Shown: piece after piece, positions 34,974 to 46,700 of the stretch | Layout: every line of letters begins with the position of its first letter | Numbering within the stretch: the stretch's first letter is position 1 | Source of the DNA: Symbiodinium kawagutii | Lineage: Eukaryota > Sar > Dinophyceae > Suessiales > Symbiodiniaceae | Length of the DNA: 64,000 nt | Assembly: GCA_009767595.1 (NCBI GenBank) | Contig: VSDK01017543.1 | Coordinates: forward strand, 186,112-250,111 | Direction of reading: 5' to 3' | Made by a program: the position numbers and the translations under genes | Notes under the pieces: generated by a model | Database searches by the model: none | Told to the model about the DNA's origin: nothing | The model's input: only the letters and a program-made list of their open reading frames with translations

Positions 34974-35616
34974 GTGGATGCTCCTACGATGTGGCAAGAA
35001 CGACATGTCATGACATGCCACATTGCGACATGTGATCACATGAATTGTTTGGCGGTGCACCATTTCAACTCGAGATCTATTTTGCCAAACTCATGATGGT
35101 AAACACAGAGGCTGTCGAGCGTAGGTTTGCTTTGAAGCAGATCACCGAGGGCATGGCAGTTCCCGCGGTTTAATTAAGAACCCGTACCATCCGTACTTGA
35201 GGACTCAGACTGACAAAATTTCATCACTGCGACTTGGAACTTGATTCACACTGTCACTTCCTGAAAGCGTGAAGAGCAACGGATTCACATGCCTCGCCTG
35301 CTACCTCAAGCACCCACGCCAAAGTGCTGGGTTCGCTTCTCATAGATCCGTTGTTCTTCAGAAGAAGATAGGAGAAGATTGAGAGAATTCGAATTCTCTA
35401 TGTCCTGATTGATCAACAGAGCATATGAGCATTTGGAGTAAAACCTTGAGATTTCTTTCGGTAATTTTTGGACATGTTAGCTAATGTCAGTCACACAACC
35501 CCAAGCTGGAACAAGGTCAGCCACAGTTCTCTTTCAGTGCCGGGGCGACGTTTCCAACTGGCGCCATGAGCGAAGAAAAGGTCTACCAGGCGTGGTATCC
35601 AACTGATCGAGTTCAG
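34974..35616. other. region between the LRR exons and the EF-hand exons, no supported gene
   Basis: No convincing exon is visible. A short frame starting MSEEKVYQAWYPTDR at 35566 has a fair start context and immediately precedes the first EF-hand exon, but it is out of frame with it. It could be the start of the EF-hand/calpain gene only if a small intron or another junction intervenes. Confidence 0.35.
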
Positions 35617-35696
35617 TGCTGCAGTTGCAGCCCCAGGCGTTCAAGGCCTTCGACAAAGATGGTTCCGGGTCTATCAGCCGTGAGGAGTTGGCGGAG
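35617..35696 (+). CDS. EF-hand 1 exon
   Basis: The frame reads LQLQPQAFKAFDKDGSGS then ISREELAE. The loop DKDGSGSISREE has Asp 1, Asp 3, Ser 5 and Glu 12 in place, so it should bind calcium. The exon ends in phase zero at GCGGAG|GCAAGC, a GC donor with otherwise perfect consensus. Joined to 36724 it gives ELAEVLQAMP, the usual exit helix. The acceptor may be at 35616 or 35630; both keep the frame. The 127-codon ORF in another phase is a shadow. Confidence 0.8.
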
Positions 35697-38600
35697 GCAA
35701 GCAACGGGAAAGCAACTGGGGAAAGCAACGGGAAAATCCATTAGAAAATCCATGAAAAAACCATTCGAAAACCCATTAGAAAACCCATGTTCCATCATTT
35801 TCCTAATGGGAAGATCAAAGGTCGAACAGCTGCTGTGTCCTTTTCATGTTTCTAATGTTCTTTTTGGGCTACTGCAGGGAGGTGTCACTTTGAGACATGA
35901 TGGGTTTTGCTATGTGTTGCTGCTTGCATCCGCTTTCCTTGTGTTGTAGATGTCAGATCCATAGCTGCTATGGTTGTCCCAATTTTCATTGCTTTAAAAT
36001 GCGCAGTTGATACTCCATAATGACACATGAAAATTTGACACTTTCGGAGATGAAATGTTCATGATGGCCAGTACTGCAAAGTGTCAACATGTGTAAACCC
36101 CCAAGTCTGAAGCTGGGTATCGAAGAACTCTTCTATTTGTTGCTCATCACTCTGGGCCAACTCATTCGACTCAATGGAATTACCATGGTTGTCACAATCG
36201 GAGAACTCGATTTTCCTAAGGTCAGATGTCACAGCTAGCATCAGCCCACTGCATGCTGGACTTACTTCCGGATTGAACTATCCTCAGAAGTATTCAGAAG
36301 TCCTTTGATTCAGCTGATCGCGCTCTGTCCCACATTGATGCCGATGCACATGGTGCATAGGGATTTGTGGACGAATTCTCATTTATTGACAGATCGATGA
36401 GTTAAATGACTTCCCAGTTTGATGGACAGATATTCACACTGTTCCTTAGGCGCTGCCTCACGATGCTTGCATTGCACAAAGAAGTGACCGTGCAGATGCT
36501 TTGAATTTCATGACGCTTTTGCTGTTGCTTTTTTAAATGCATCATAATGCAACATATGCAATGTTATAGTACAGACAACATAATACAACATCATATGATA
36601 TATATATATATACATATTTTTTATATCATACTATACACGTACATTATTGACATAAATATGTTCAAAGTGATTTTGTACGATCGAAATTTTCCAACTTCGA
36701 CGATTTCCAAGTGCTGCAGCCAGGTGCTCCAAGCGATGCCCAACGGAGGCGAGTCCTGGACGGCCGAGGACGTGGACCAACTGCTGGCCCAGGCGGATTC
36801 CAGCGGCGATGGACAGCTCCAGATCCAGGTGGGGCCCAGTCAAATGAGTTGTCACCTTGACAGTTAGTTTGTTAGTCAGTGAGTTAGTGAGTTTGGTAGT
36901 TTGTTAGTTAGTGAGTTTGGTAGGCAGGTAGGTGGTTAGGTAGTTTTCTAGCTCTAGATGCCGTGCAAATTGCATCAAACATAAAGTTTGCTCCAAAGAA
37001 ATGTTTCTTTGGGCCATGCCACACCGACCATACCTGCCTCCAAGGCTCCCAACATCATGGTAACAAGTGGTCGCTGTTATTTTCCAAGTGGATGGAAAGC
37101 AAAGAGCAGCTGCGATGGTTTCAGGTGTCTCACAATGCTTAACCCAACATTCTTGGAAGCTTGAATCAAGTATAATCAGTGATCTCATTGAATCAATTTT
37201 TTTTTCGAAGCAACGTCACCAGGAGTTCCTGAAATGGATTTTTGCGGAGGATAAGGAGATCTCTAAAGGTCTGCAGGGGAAGTACGTGTTGAGCATCACA
37301 GGCGACCACATCAATGGGGATGGGCTGTGGCCGGTGCACTGCACTTTGGAACGTCTACCTTGAGCCGACTGGTTCTATGGTTTAGAAATCCTGTGGCGTC
37401 TTGAGCAGAACATGCACAGAGCAGAGCCCTTTGCTTCTCATGGTTTTTCATCGCGCCTAGGCCTCTCCAAGCATTGGAACCAGGATGTTTAGGGAGGAAT
37501 CATGATTTAGGAGCAGCCAAAGTGGTGCATACACATTAGCTAAGGTATAGTGCACGCTTTAGAAATGACAAAGAGTTCATGGGATCATGAGCCAACATTG
37601 CAGCTGCATTATGCCTACAAGGCTGCTCTCGGACGAATTTCAACGGAGACTACATCCAAGAAGAAGGACACAGGGTGGCGCATGTTGGCAATTCACTCCG
37701 GGACCTTTTTCTTAGCATATGAGAATAGTATGAGAATACAAGTTATTGTTTGGAGACCCTGTTATCACCCCTCGTTTCTCCAGAAGACTGCCCATTTTGG
37801 TCATGCTACTATATGGTTCATATCCAGTGACCCAGGATGACCTACCCCTTGCGCTGCTACTTGACACCCTTTTTTTGTTCACCTTTTATTTGTTGCTGTT
37901 TTGTTACTTGTATGCTGCCATATGCTGCCATCCAACCGCCCAATATTCTCGGCGCCTCAACTCTTGGGCGCAGAAGTTCATGACTCCGTAGGACAATTCT
38001 ACTATCGGCGGCCAGTCTTTCATTGCTTGCAGAATAAGATGTATCTCTTTTATCATGGCAAGAGGTGCAGCCAGCTGCTCTTGGTTTGACAACTGAGCGA
38101 GCGGTGGCCCCTTTTCAGACACATCACAGTTGGGTTACAGCTGGGGCCCCCAACGGATGACTTGTTGGTCTTCCCTTTAGAAACCATGACTTGTGTTTGT
38201 CAATTCAGGAGAAACAAAAGCGTTTGTCTATTTATTGTTGAAACAGCGATTTCTTCTTGACATTGCAGTGGCAAGCCGGCAGTTCTCGCAAGTCGCTGCA
38301 GGGGTCAATGGCAAATCTATCGGCGCACCGGTGCCAAAACATCGTGCCGATTGAAAACCACTCGAGCTCCCCATATACCTGGAGAAGGGGTCAATTGGGG
38401 TGTGTGGAAGGCAGGCAAGAAAGGCAGCAGCTTGGACTTGAACAACTCCTTTGTGTCCATTTGGTTTCTGTTATAGGTCCTAATCTTATCATATCCTATC
38501 GAATACTAAGATCATTCAGGAGAGGTTACAAATTTGTCAACAGCGTTTTTTTCGGCATTCTATTTGTATCTCTGACCGGAATAGGCACTGTGGGGCTGTC

Positions 38601-40654
38601 AGTACATGTTTAGGCCGCTTTGTGAAGGCCGGCTTTCAAGAGTTATGTAGCAACATGTTTACCCAAAACTCTTTGAACCAAAGGACTCTCTGCGCCTGCA
38701 AGGTTTGCTACAGCTAATTCTCGAACCGAAAGAAACGGATGTAGCTGGCAGGTTCCCAGTCCGTTTTCTGTGGGCCTTCCGTTCCCATCGGCAGAACTTG
38801 TGCGCTTCAAAGCATCGTTTCTTCCCTGTTTATTTTCCCTGATCCAATTGAACTCTGCCAAGGTAAAAAGACTTTCATCCAGGTGGGGCCTGCGAGTCTC
38901 ACACCGCTAGGCATGGCAGATATTCTGATCTCAAAGATCATGTCAGGTGATATTTTTTTATGTTATATTCTGTATAGATATACACATACCCAATTTACAG
39001 GCAACAAGAGTGCACACACACACAGACATGTGCAGAGATTGTCTGCACAAATAGGACTGCATAAATCCAAATAAAAGTATTGTGTTGTATTTTGACTCTT
39101 GATATACATATATTTATATTCTTTACTTGCACAACAAAAATAGTATATGACTATATACTGTAATTATTGTATATTGTATGTAGGTATGCAGGGTACGTAC
39201 CAATGCATATATACTATATACCAAGTTTTTTGTATGTAGTTCACCACCGTGTATGCAATCAATATTTTGAAATATTTTGAATATACGTCTTTGGTGATCA
39301 TATTCAGATCAACATGTATGATATATATATATATATATTGCAGGATCGGTAGGGTTTCACTACGACGAAGGTGATGCTTCATTCTCTACCACGAAGGTGA
39401 TGGGTGAATTTCGACCGGCTCAGCCACGATTGTGAACACCGTATAAATATTGCTTGGTGATTTAAAAACCATCGGAGCTGTGGCGATCCAACAACAGGCC
39501 GCCTCTTTGCATATTTTCTCAGCCTCAGCTAACTAGCTTTTTACCCACTGTAGTCTTGTGGGCATTGAATGGCATTGATGTGTGAATCAAATGTATCACA
39601 TTGAAAAGAGTCACATACTGTATCATTTTTGATAAACACAATGACAATTTGTTTGACTTGATATTTACACGGTGCCTAATCTGAGCAACATGTCCGTTTG
39701 ATATTTAGGGACACTGGAAACAAAAATCGAATAGATCACAGCCGGGCCAAGGAACAAACATCGCTTGACACGATTTACACCATGTTTGGCCCATAGATGG
39801 CTGACTGGGTGATGGTCTTGATATTTTCCCAGGTTCACACCATGGCCATTAGTTGTTGAGTGGTTACTCATTTAGATTCACATCAGAAATGAAAGATCGG
39901 GAATTATTGATTTGGCTTGTAGCTCCTACAGATTTTGCTGATGACAGCAGAGGCAAATCTCAGCAACAAGTCGGTACAGCACTTTGGCTTTACCGATTTA
40001 CAATAAAGTTTGGGACACGCGGCGTTTGATTCCCGCAAATCAAATGTTCGGCGCAGCTTCCCATGAACGAACACAGAAAAGGGTTGGCTGATGACGGTAT
40101 TGCCACCTGGTCAGACCAGAGGGCATTGTTCAGGCTTACAAGGCGATGATAAAACTCCATGAGAGGAGATGAGAGGAGAGAGCGCATCCTGACGTTAGAC
40201 TAGTTGGTTTGCCGTGATGACCGCGTTGAAGGAGACCAAGATGACTTGCACAGCGAAATCAGAGATGAGTCTGGATCAACATTTGATGAACGCGGAGGAC
40301 TGCATAAAGTTTGATGAACTTTACTTCAAGCTCCATGGCTTTTGAAGACTGGACAGATCTTGAGAGGGTCAAGCTCTGAGCAAACTCATCGTTGGGCCGG
40401 GGTGTGCGTTTGAAATTGCTCTTGCTCTCCCTTTTGATGGTCCCGTTTCTCCCGTTTCAGAATGCTGATGGGATCCATATCCAAAGCTGATGCTAGTGGT
40501 GTGAGGTGGCTGTGGTAGCTGGCTCACCTCTTCAGTCTCACATCCAAGGCGTGTTGCTTGCTGCGACAATAGTGATTGGGAACTAACTGCTTATTATATG
40601 TGCTTATATACAATAATATGTTCTTTGTCGCACACACACATTTGTATCTATATG

Positions 40655-40707
<53 letters not shown>

Positions 40708-43700
40708 GTACATAAACAAATATATATATATACATATGTACATCTATTTTGATATACTTAAATACTATCTACGCACATATTTGTATATGTTTTTTGTTTG
40801 TGGAATTTGGTTTCTTATACGTGAAAATTGCATACACATGGGGGAGTATTTATGCACTGGACACCGCCAGTGAACATCCCAAACGAACATGTCTTAGTGG
40901 TTCAGCCAGGAGGGACATGGACCCAGCGCCCATAGTGCTCCCTGAACGGCGCCGAGGAAGACTGACAAAGTCCTGGGGGATCGTGCTGTATACCAACACT
41001 CCAAGGCGCCTGATGGGCTCCGGTTGGAAGGCCAGCATAGCCAGCGGCAGCATGATGTTGGAAGCTCCTGTGGAAGCTCCTGGAAGTTTCTTTGAAGGGT
41101 TGAGTGAAGAAGAAGATGGTTGAAGTCTTCCTTGTGAACATTTCTTTTCCATGAACTATTAACGACCTCCCAGTGATTGTTTTCATTTGTTTTCGGTATC
41201 TACAACGACCTCCCTCATTGTTGGGGATTGTTGGGGTTTGGTCAGGGTACATACTAGATCAGGCTTGTATTCCTTATAGATTGCCCGCGACCTCACGTTA
41301 TAACTTCGTCAGAGAGAGCTGGTTGTCAGGTAACCTACACAAATCAATCCTGATTCTGCGATTGATAGTCATAGACGTACAATGTCATAGGCCTACTTTT
41401 TTCCATGTAGTCATAGAATGTCGCACATCAATAGCTACAAATAGAGATGTATAAAAATATACATGTATATATACACACATACATACATATATCTATATAT
41501 ATATATACGTATATACATATATATATATATGTATACAGATATTTTTTGTTTCTTCCGTGTTCTTCTTTTTACGTGCCTGCAGGGTGAAGGAAAGTGGGGC
41601 GAGACCTACATCTTCTACGAGGCGCCCCAGAGCAGATGGAAACGCGGGAACGCGGCGCAGCTGGGCCAACCTTCTTTGGACGTGTCCAGGACAGCAACGT
41701 GGAAGCCTACCGCCCTGAAAGCGTGATTCAAAAAGAGTGGCCATGGCTTTCACATGAAGTGACAACCTCATACGATGTCAACGTGAGATGGTCAGATTAT
41801 ATTGGGTGAATGAGGAACAGATATCATCAGTACCTTGACACCCCGTGACACCTTGCTCTTGTCCTGGCGAAGGATCACCGAAGTGCCCTCGCCACAATTG
41901 GCCTTGTGGATGGACGAGACCAACGGTGGCAAGATCGACGTTGTCGCAGTGGACACGGACGGGCTGCTTGGAAGCAGTAGGAAGTGGTAGGAATGTAGGC
42001 AGAAGCATTTGTGTACATGCAAACATCTGCGAAACGAAGATCACGGAAGCATTCTCCAATCATTCCTGTGGGGATGCTAGCATTGACTACAAGTATTCGA
42101 TCCCAGTCCATGAATTGGGAACCTGAGCATGAATCAATCAGATCAAACCAATCTTGGGTTCCTTCCGTCCAAGTCCTTCTTCATGTTGAGTACGCTTCAG
42201 CATGGCAGCACCATTCTGCAAATTTGTCAAGAACTACGGAGCCATTTGATTTGTCAAAGTCTTGTCATTTGCCTCTTGATGCTTCTTGATGCCTCTTGGA
42301 TCTGAGGTTCCCAACACCATGGGTGGAGAGTTGCGGCTGAACCCCAGCATCCCAGATGGCTGGAAGGACAAGGATTTCCCTCACGACAAGTCCTCCATAG
42401 GGACGCTGGGGTGTCAACTGGAGAGCAGGAATGACATCGCAGTGATTTGTTCTGGGGGATATAAGTCCATGACCATCTGTTTGCGCAAATCCATTTAATA
42501 TGCGTGTAAATGATGTATACTATGTAAATGTATAACGTGCGTATACCGTATTATAGCAAAATGACATATTTGATGCATTGGTACATGCAATATGCACACA
42601 GGGTTGTACCGGCCGGGTGCTTGAGCATTGTTTCAGTCTACATTTACATAGACTTGGGAGCGGGTTTGCGATGTGCGCATCCACTTTGGGCAGTGTCAAC
42701 CTTATCCGAGAAGCGTCGGTCTACCAAATCAGATATATAATTTCATCATCCCATCACTATGTCACTATGATTCACTATGCGTGATCATGGCTGATAAAGA
42801 ACACCCGCAAACCAATCAGAGGAAGCCAGTCGGCAATGTTGCTCTTTTAGAGATTAATTATTCTGAAGGACCAGGTCAGTTCAAGATCCGAAGTGAGCTG
42901 ATGACCTCATAGCCGACGAGTTCAAATTTCAAAAACAGCCTCCGTTCCACCATGTTCCTTAACTCAAGAGATAAAGCCGTCATATGTGGTCATGTGTGGT
43001 CATATGTGGTCATAGTGGCCATGTTTGCAAAATGGCTACCCCCGCAGTGACAATAACGAAGGCTAGCTGTAGATCGCTGTAGTACTGTAACTTTCCTGAG
43101 AAAGTTTCGCAGGGCTGGATGGAACTGAGCTCAAGTCACCAGGTTACCCCAGGTTGCGTGTGGGATCCCCTGGGATCGCGGTGCTCATCATAATCATCCT
43201 CATGCCGATCTCCACTTCTTTGGAAATTGCTTAACTAAGATCATCCTTGACCATCCTCAACTCTTCTTGACCAATACAAGTTGGTGTTTTGCGCCATCCA
43301 TGTCATTCCATGTCATTCCATGTCATTCGTGCGGTTTCATCCTGTTTCTCTTCATGTTTCTTCCCTCAAGGAATCGCGTCTCCCTCTTCGGTGAGCCACG
43401 TTGGTTGCGGGCTCTGGCGCTTCACCCGTCCCCGGTGCTCTTCGCAGACGTGGAGCCGGCGGACGCCTGTCAGGGTCGCATGGGCAACTGCTGGCTGATT
43501 GCAGCCCTGTCGGCGCTGGCGGAGTTCCCTTCCTACTTCAAAAACAAGATCTTTCTCACAAAGAAGGCAGAGAAATCAAAAGAAATAAAAGAAACGTAAT
43601 TCAATGAACTACGAAATTCTGTTTTTCGATAACATTTAGTGTAAGTATATGATTTCCACTGAGTTTGGAATTTTCACATGTAGACAAATAGATCAACAGA

Positions 43701-46700
43701 CAGGTTTCTAGACAAGTGTGATTTTTAGACATTTACAGATGAAGATAAAATGCTCTGTTTTACCCGTGTTGAGTTACTGTTTTTGACACCAGAAGTGCGA
43801 AGCACTTTTTGTGAACATCCCACTGCGGTCAATATACATGGGTAATAAAGTTTCATTGCAATTATGATTTCTGTGATTTCTGTGGATGTTCAAAGATCAA
43901 GTACAGGACTCTTGACCTGTATACCCCACAAAAGGGACGATGCGCCGCATGCGCCGTCAACATTTGCCAGCCACTTAGATCCTGATGAAAATCTGCAGGT
44001 CTCTCAAAGCGGAAAGTATGCTGTGAAACTCTACGATGGTCGCAAGCTCCGATGGACCATCATTGAGATCGATGATTATTTGCCCTGCACACACTACGGT
44101 GGGATGAAGCCGCAACTGATTTTTGGGAAGATCCAGGAGGGCAAGTTGTGTATGGCGTTGCTTGAGAAGGCTTTTGCCAAATTGTATGGTCGCCAAGAAG
44201 TGCCACCAGTGTAAAGCTTTGTTTTTCATGAAGGGCGTGGGCCGGCACTGGCCCTGTTTATTTTTATGATAAACTATCCAGTTGTTTGTTTTTATGTATG
44301 TGATTTTTTTCTTGGTCGCAAAGGACAGAATTCATCACCACTTTGCTATACCGCTCACAGAGAGTAGGCTGAACCCAAGGTTCTAAGCTTTCGAAGCCTA
44401 TGTTTGAAGACGTTGAATCATTTCAAATTGCTTCACTGCAAGAGATCTCAGCTGAGGTAGTTACTCAGCACTGAACGCCGGCTTCCAACCGGTGGCATGG
44501 CATCACCTCACAGGGTGCAAGGAATTCTTTCGCTACAAATCCACCTACAAGGTGGGTCTTCAATGCTTTCACTAAGCTGCTGGTGGATTGGTTGCTTAGT
44601 TGGTTGTAGGTTAATATATACCCTCAACTACATAAGGTCTAAAATGGGGTATGGCCAGCCATTCCCGGGACAGAGATCTAAACTCATGCCTCAAAAATTA
44701 AAAATTGGGTGGTTTCATTTTAGACCCCATTTTAGACCTTCCACAGTCAATTTTTAAGATGATTTCCGTAACTATGGTAAGACCATTTTAGACCTAGGTC
44801 TAAAATGGTCTTAGTCTAAGATGTTTGATGTGACGGTACATGTAATGCATATGACCATTTGAGACCCTAACTGGGCATTCTAGACCCTGAAGCCCAACAG
44901 GCATTTAAGACCCTCATGTTGTTGAGGCTCTGGTGATTTCATTTTAGACCACCATTTCAGACCCCAAAACAGGGTCTAAAATGAGAATTGAGGCCCACCC
45001 TCTGTGTACCAGAGAGTATGTCAATATGGTCTTTGCAAGGGAATTCAGGGGAATTCTCACCATGAAGCTTCTCAGGGTTCTAAAAGGCTCAAAACCCCAA
45101 GGGTGTCCATGTCCGAACCTAAAGTGATTGACCCAGTGACCATGTCGGTACTGCTCCCAGTTGTGGACACCAGGTGGCGGTCCGTTGGGTGGTGGACAGC
45201 ACCGAGGGTTTGCCTGTCTACTCGGACACGGGGCTTGCGTTGGCGGGCACTGGTGTGAGCGCAAAGAAGTGGAGTTGTGGAGGGAGTTTTCTATGGGTGT
45301 CTTGTGGGGTTTTGATTTGTTACGCTTGGTGTTTTGGTTTGTTTGGTTTCGTTTAAGATTGAGGGAAAAGATTGTCCAAGACACTCTGGAATCTGGAAGT
45401 TTTCTGTACTTTACTTTTTGATTTTGTGTATTTCATGCATGGAACCAGGTGTTGCACAGGCACTGAGCTCACAATGTTCCAACTTTTGAGAGCCAAACCT
45501 TTCACGTCTCAGACCGAAACCGTAGCAAAAGTGATTTGATCATTGCAGGTTCGGCACGTTCGTGTTCCTATAGGGTTTAATCCGTTTGGTGTGTCCAGGT
45601 GCAGCAAGGACATCTAGCCCTCCCTTGCAAGGACAAGAAGCGGACGAAGAAGTTGGGCGTGTTGGGCCAAGGATCCACTTTCCACGAGAAGCAACGGATT
45701 GGAGCATGGATCAAGCCTCTTGCCCCAACAGCACGCTTGCCGTGGATTGGCATATTCTTTGATATTTTTCAAAGTGGAAGTTGAGACGTCAGCGATTTGC
45801 AGACTCATGCAGGGTCAAGCCCTGGTAGATGAAGTGCAGAGCACGTTGTGATTGCCTCGACATGAATGTTTCGACCAACAACATATGACTTCGCCGCAGT
45901 GGCAACCGTTCACTCCAATATCCAATACGTTTGCGGGATTTTCGGATCCAGCTTCAGTTCAGGCAGTGGATGAAACCCAGGTGAGAAGTGGAATCATTAT
46001 CATCCTTTCCAGGAATACCAATCAACATCAATCAACATCAATCAACTAGATTCAAGCAGTAGATGGCCAAGCTGCAAGAGCGCTTGGGCTCTATTGCGCC
46101 ACTCCAGTGGCTCAAGGTTCAAAAAGTCATCCGGCAGCGGGCCGGAGGAGCAGGGGAGGGATGGGAGATCGTCGAATAGGTGCTAAGCCAAAGAACAACA
46201 TCGCCTGTCAGCTAAACATTATCCAGTGTAGCCATATATGGAAGATCATGGAGGTAGGGTTTGAGAAAGGTGTCGGTAAGATGAAATTGATTTGAAGCTA
46301 TCACAGCTTCAGCTATTTCAAACACTTCGAGCTCCAAATTGGATCATGCTCCCGGCTTTGTACCAGTAACTCTCAGTATCACCGGTGGGGGATTTTCAGG
46401 ACGTAGGGCATCAATTCGCGTTTGCTGTTGGAGCTGGACAGACTAATTATATTGTTTGTTAACAACAGTTTCTGTGTCGTTTTGAGAGGCAGGACCCATG
46501 AGGTTGCTTGGGAGCAGCTTGAGCACAAGTTCCAGGGTGCAAACATGTCCAAACTGCGTTGACTTTGCCTGAATTTACAGCTGCCAGGATCAGTACTGTA
46601 GCGTTTGTTCTGCGTTGTTTGGTTACATTCAAACAGGTTCCCAGCTGAGTCCCAAGCCAATGGAGATCCCTCAAGGGATGTTACAGGTAGCGCCAAGCCT

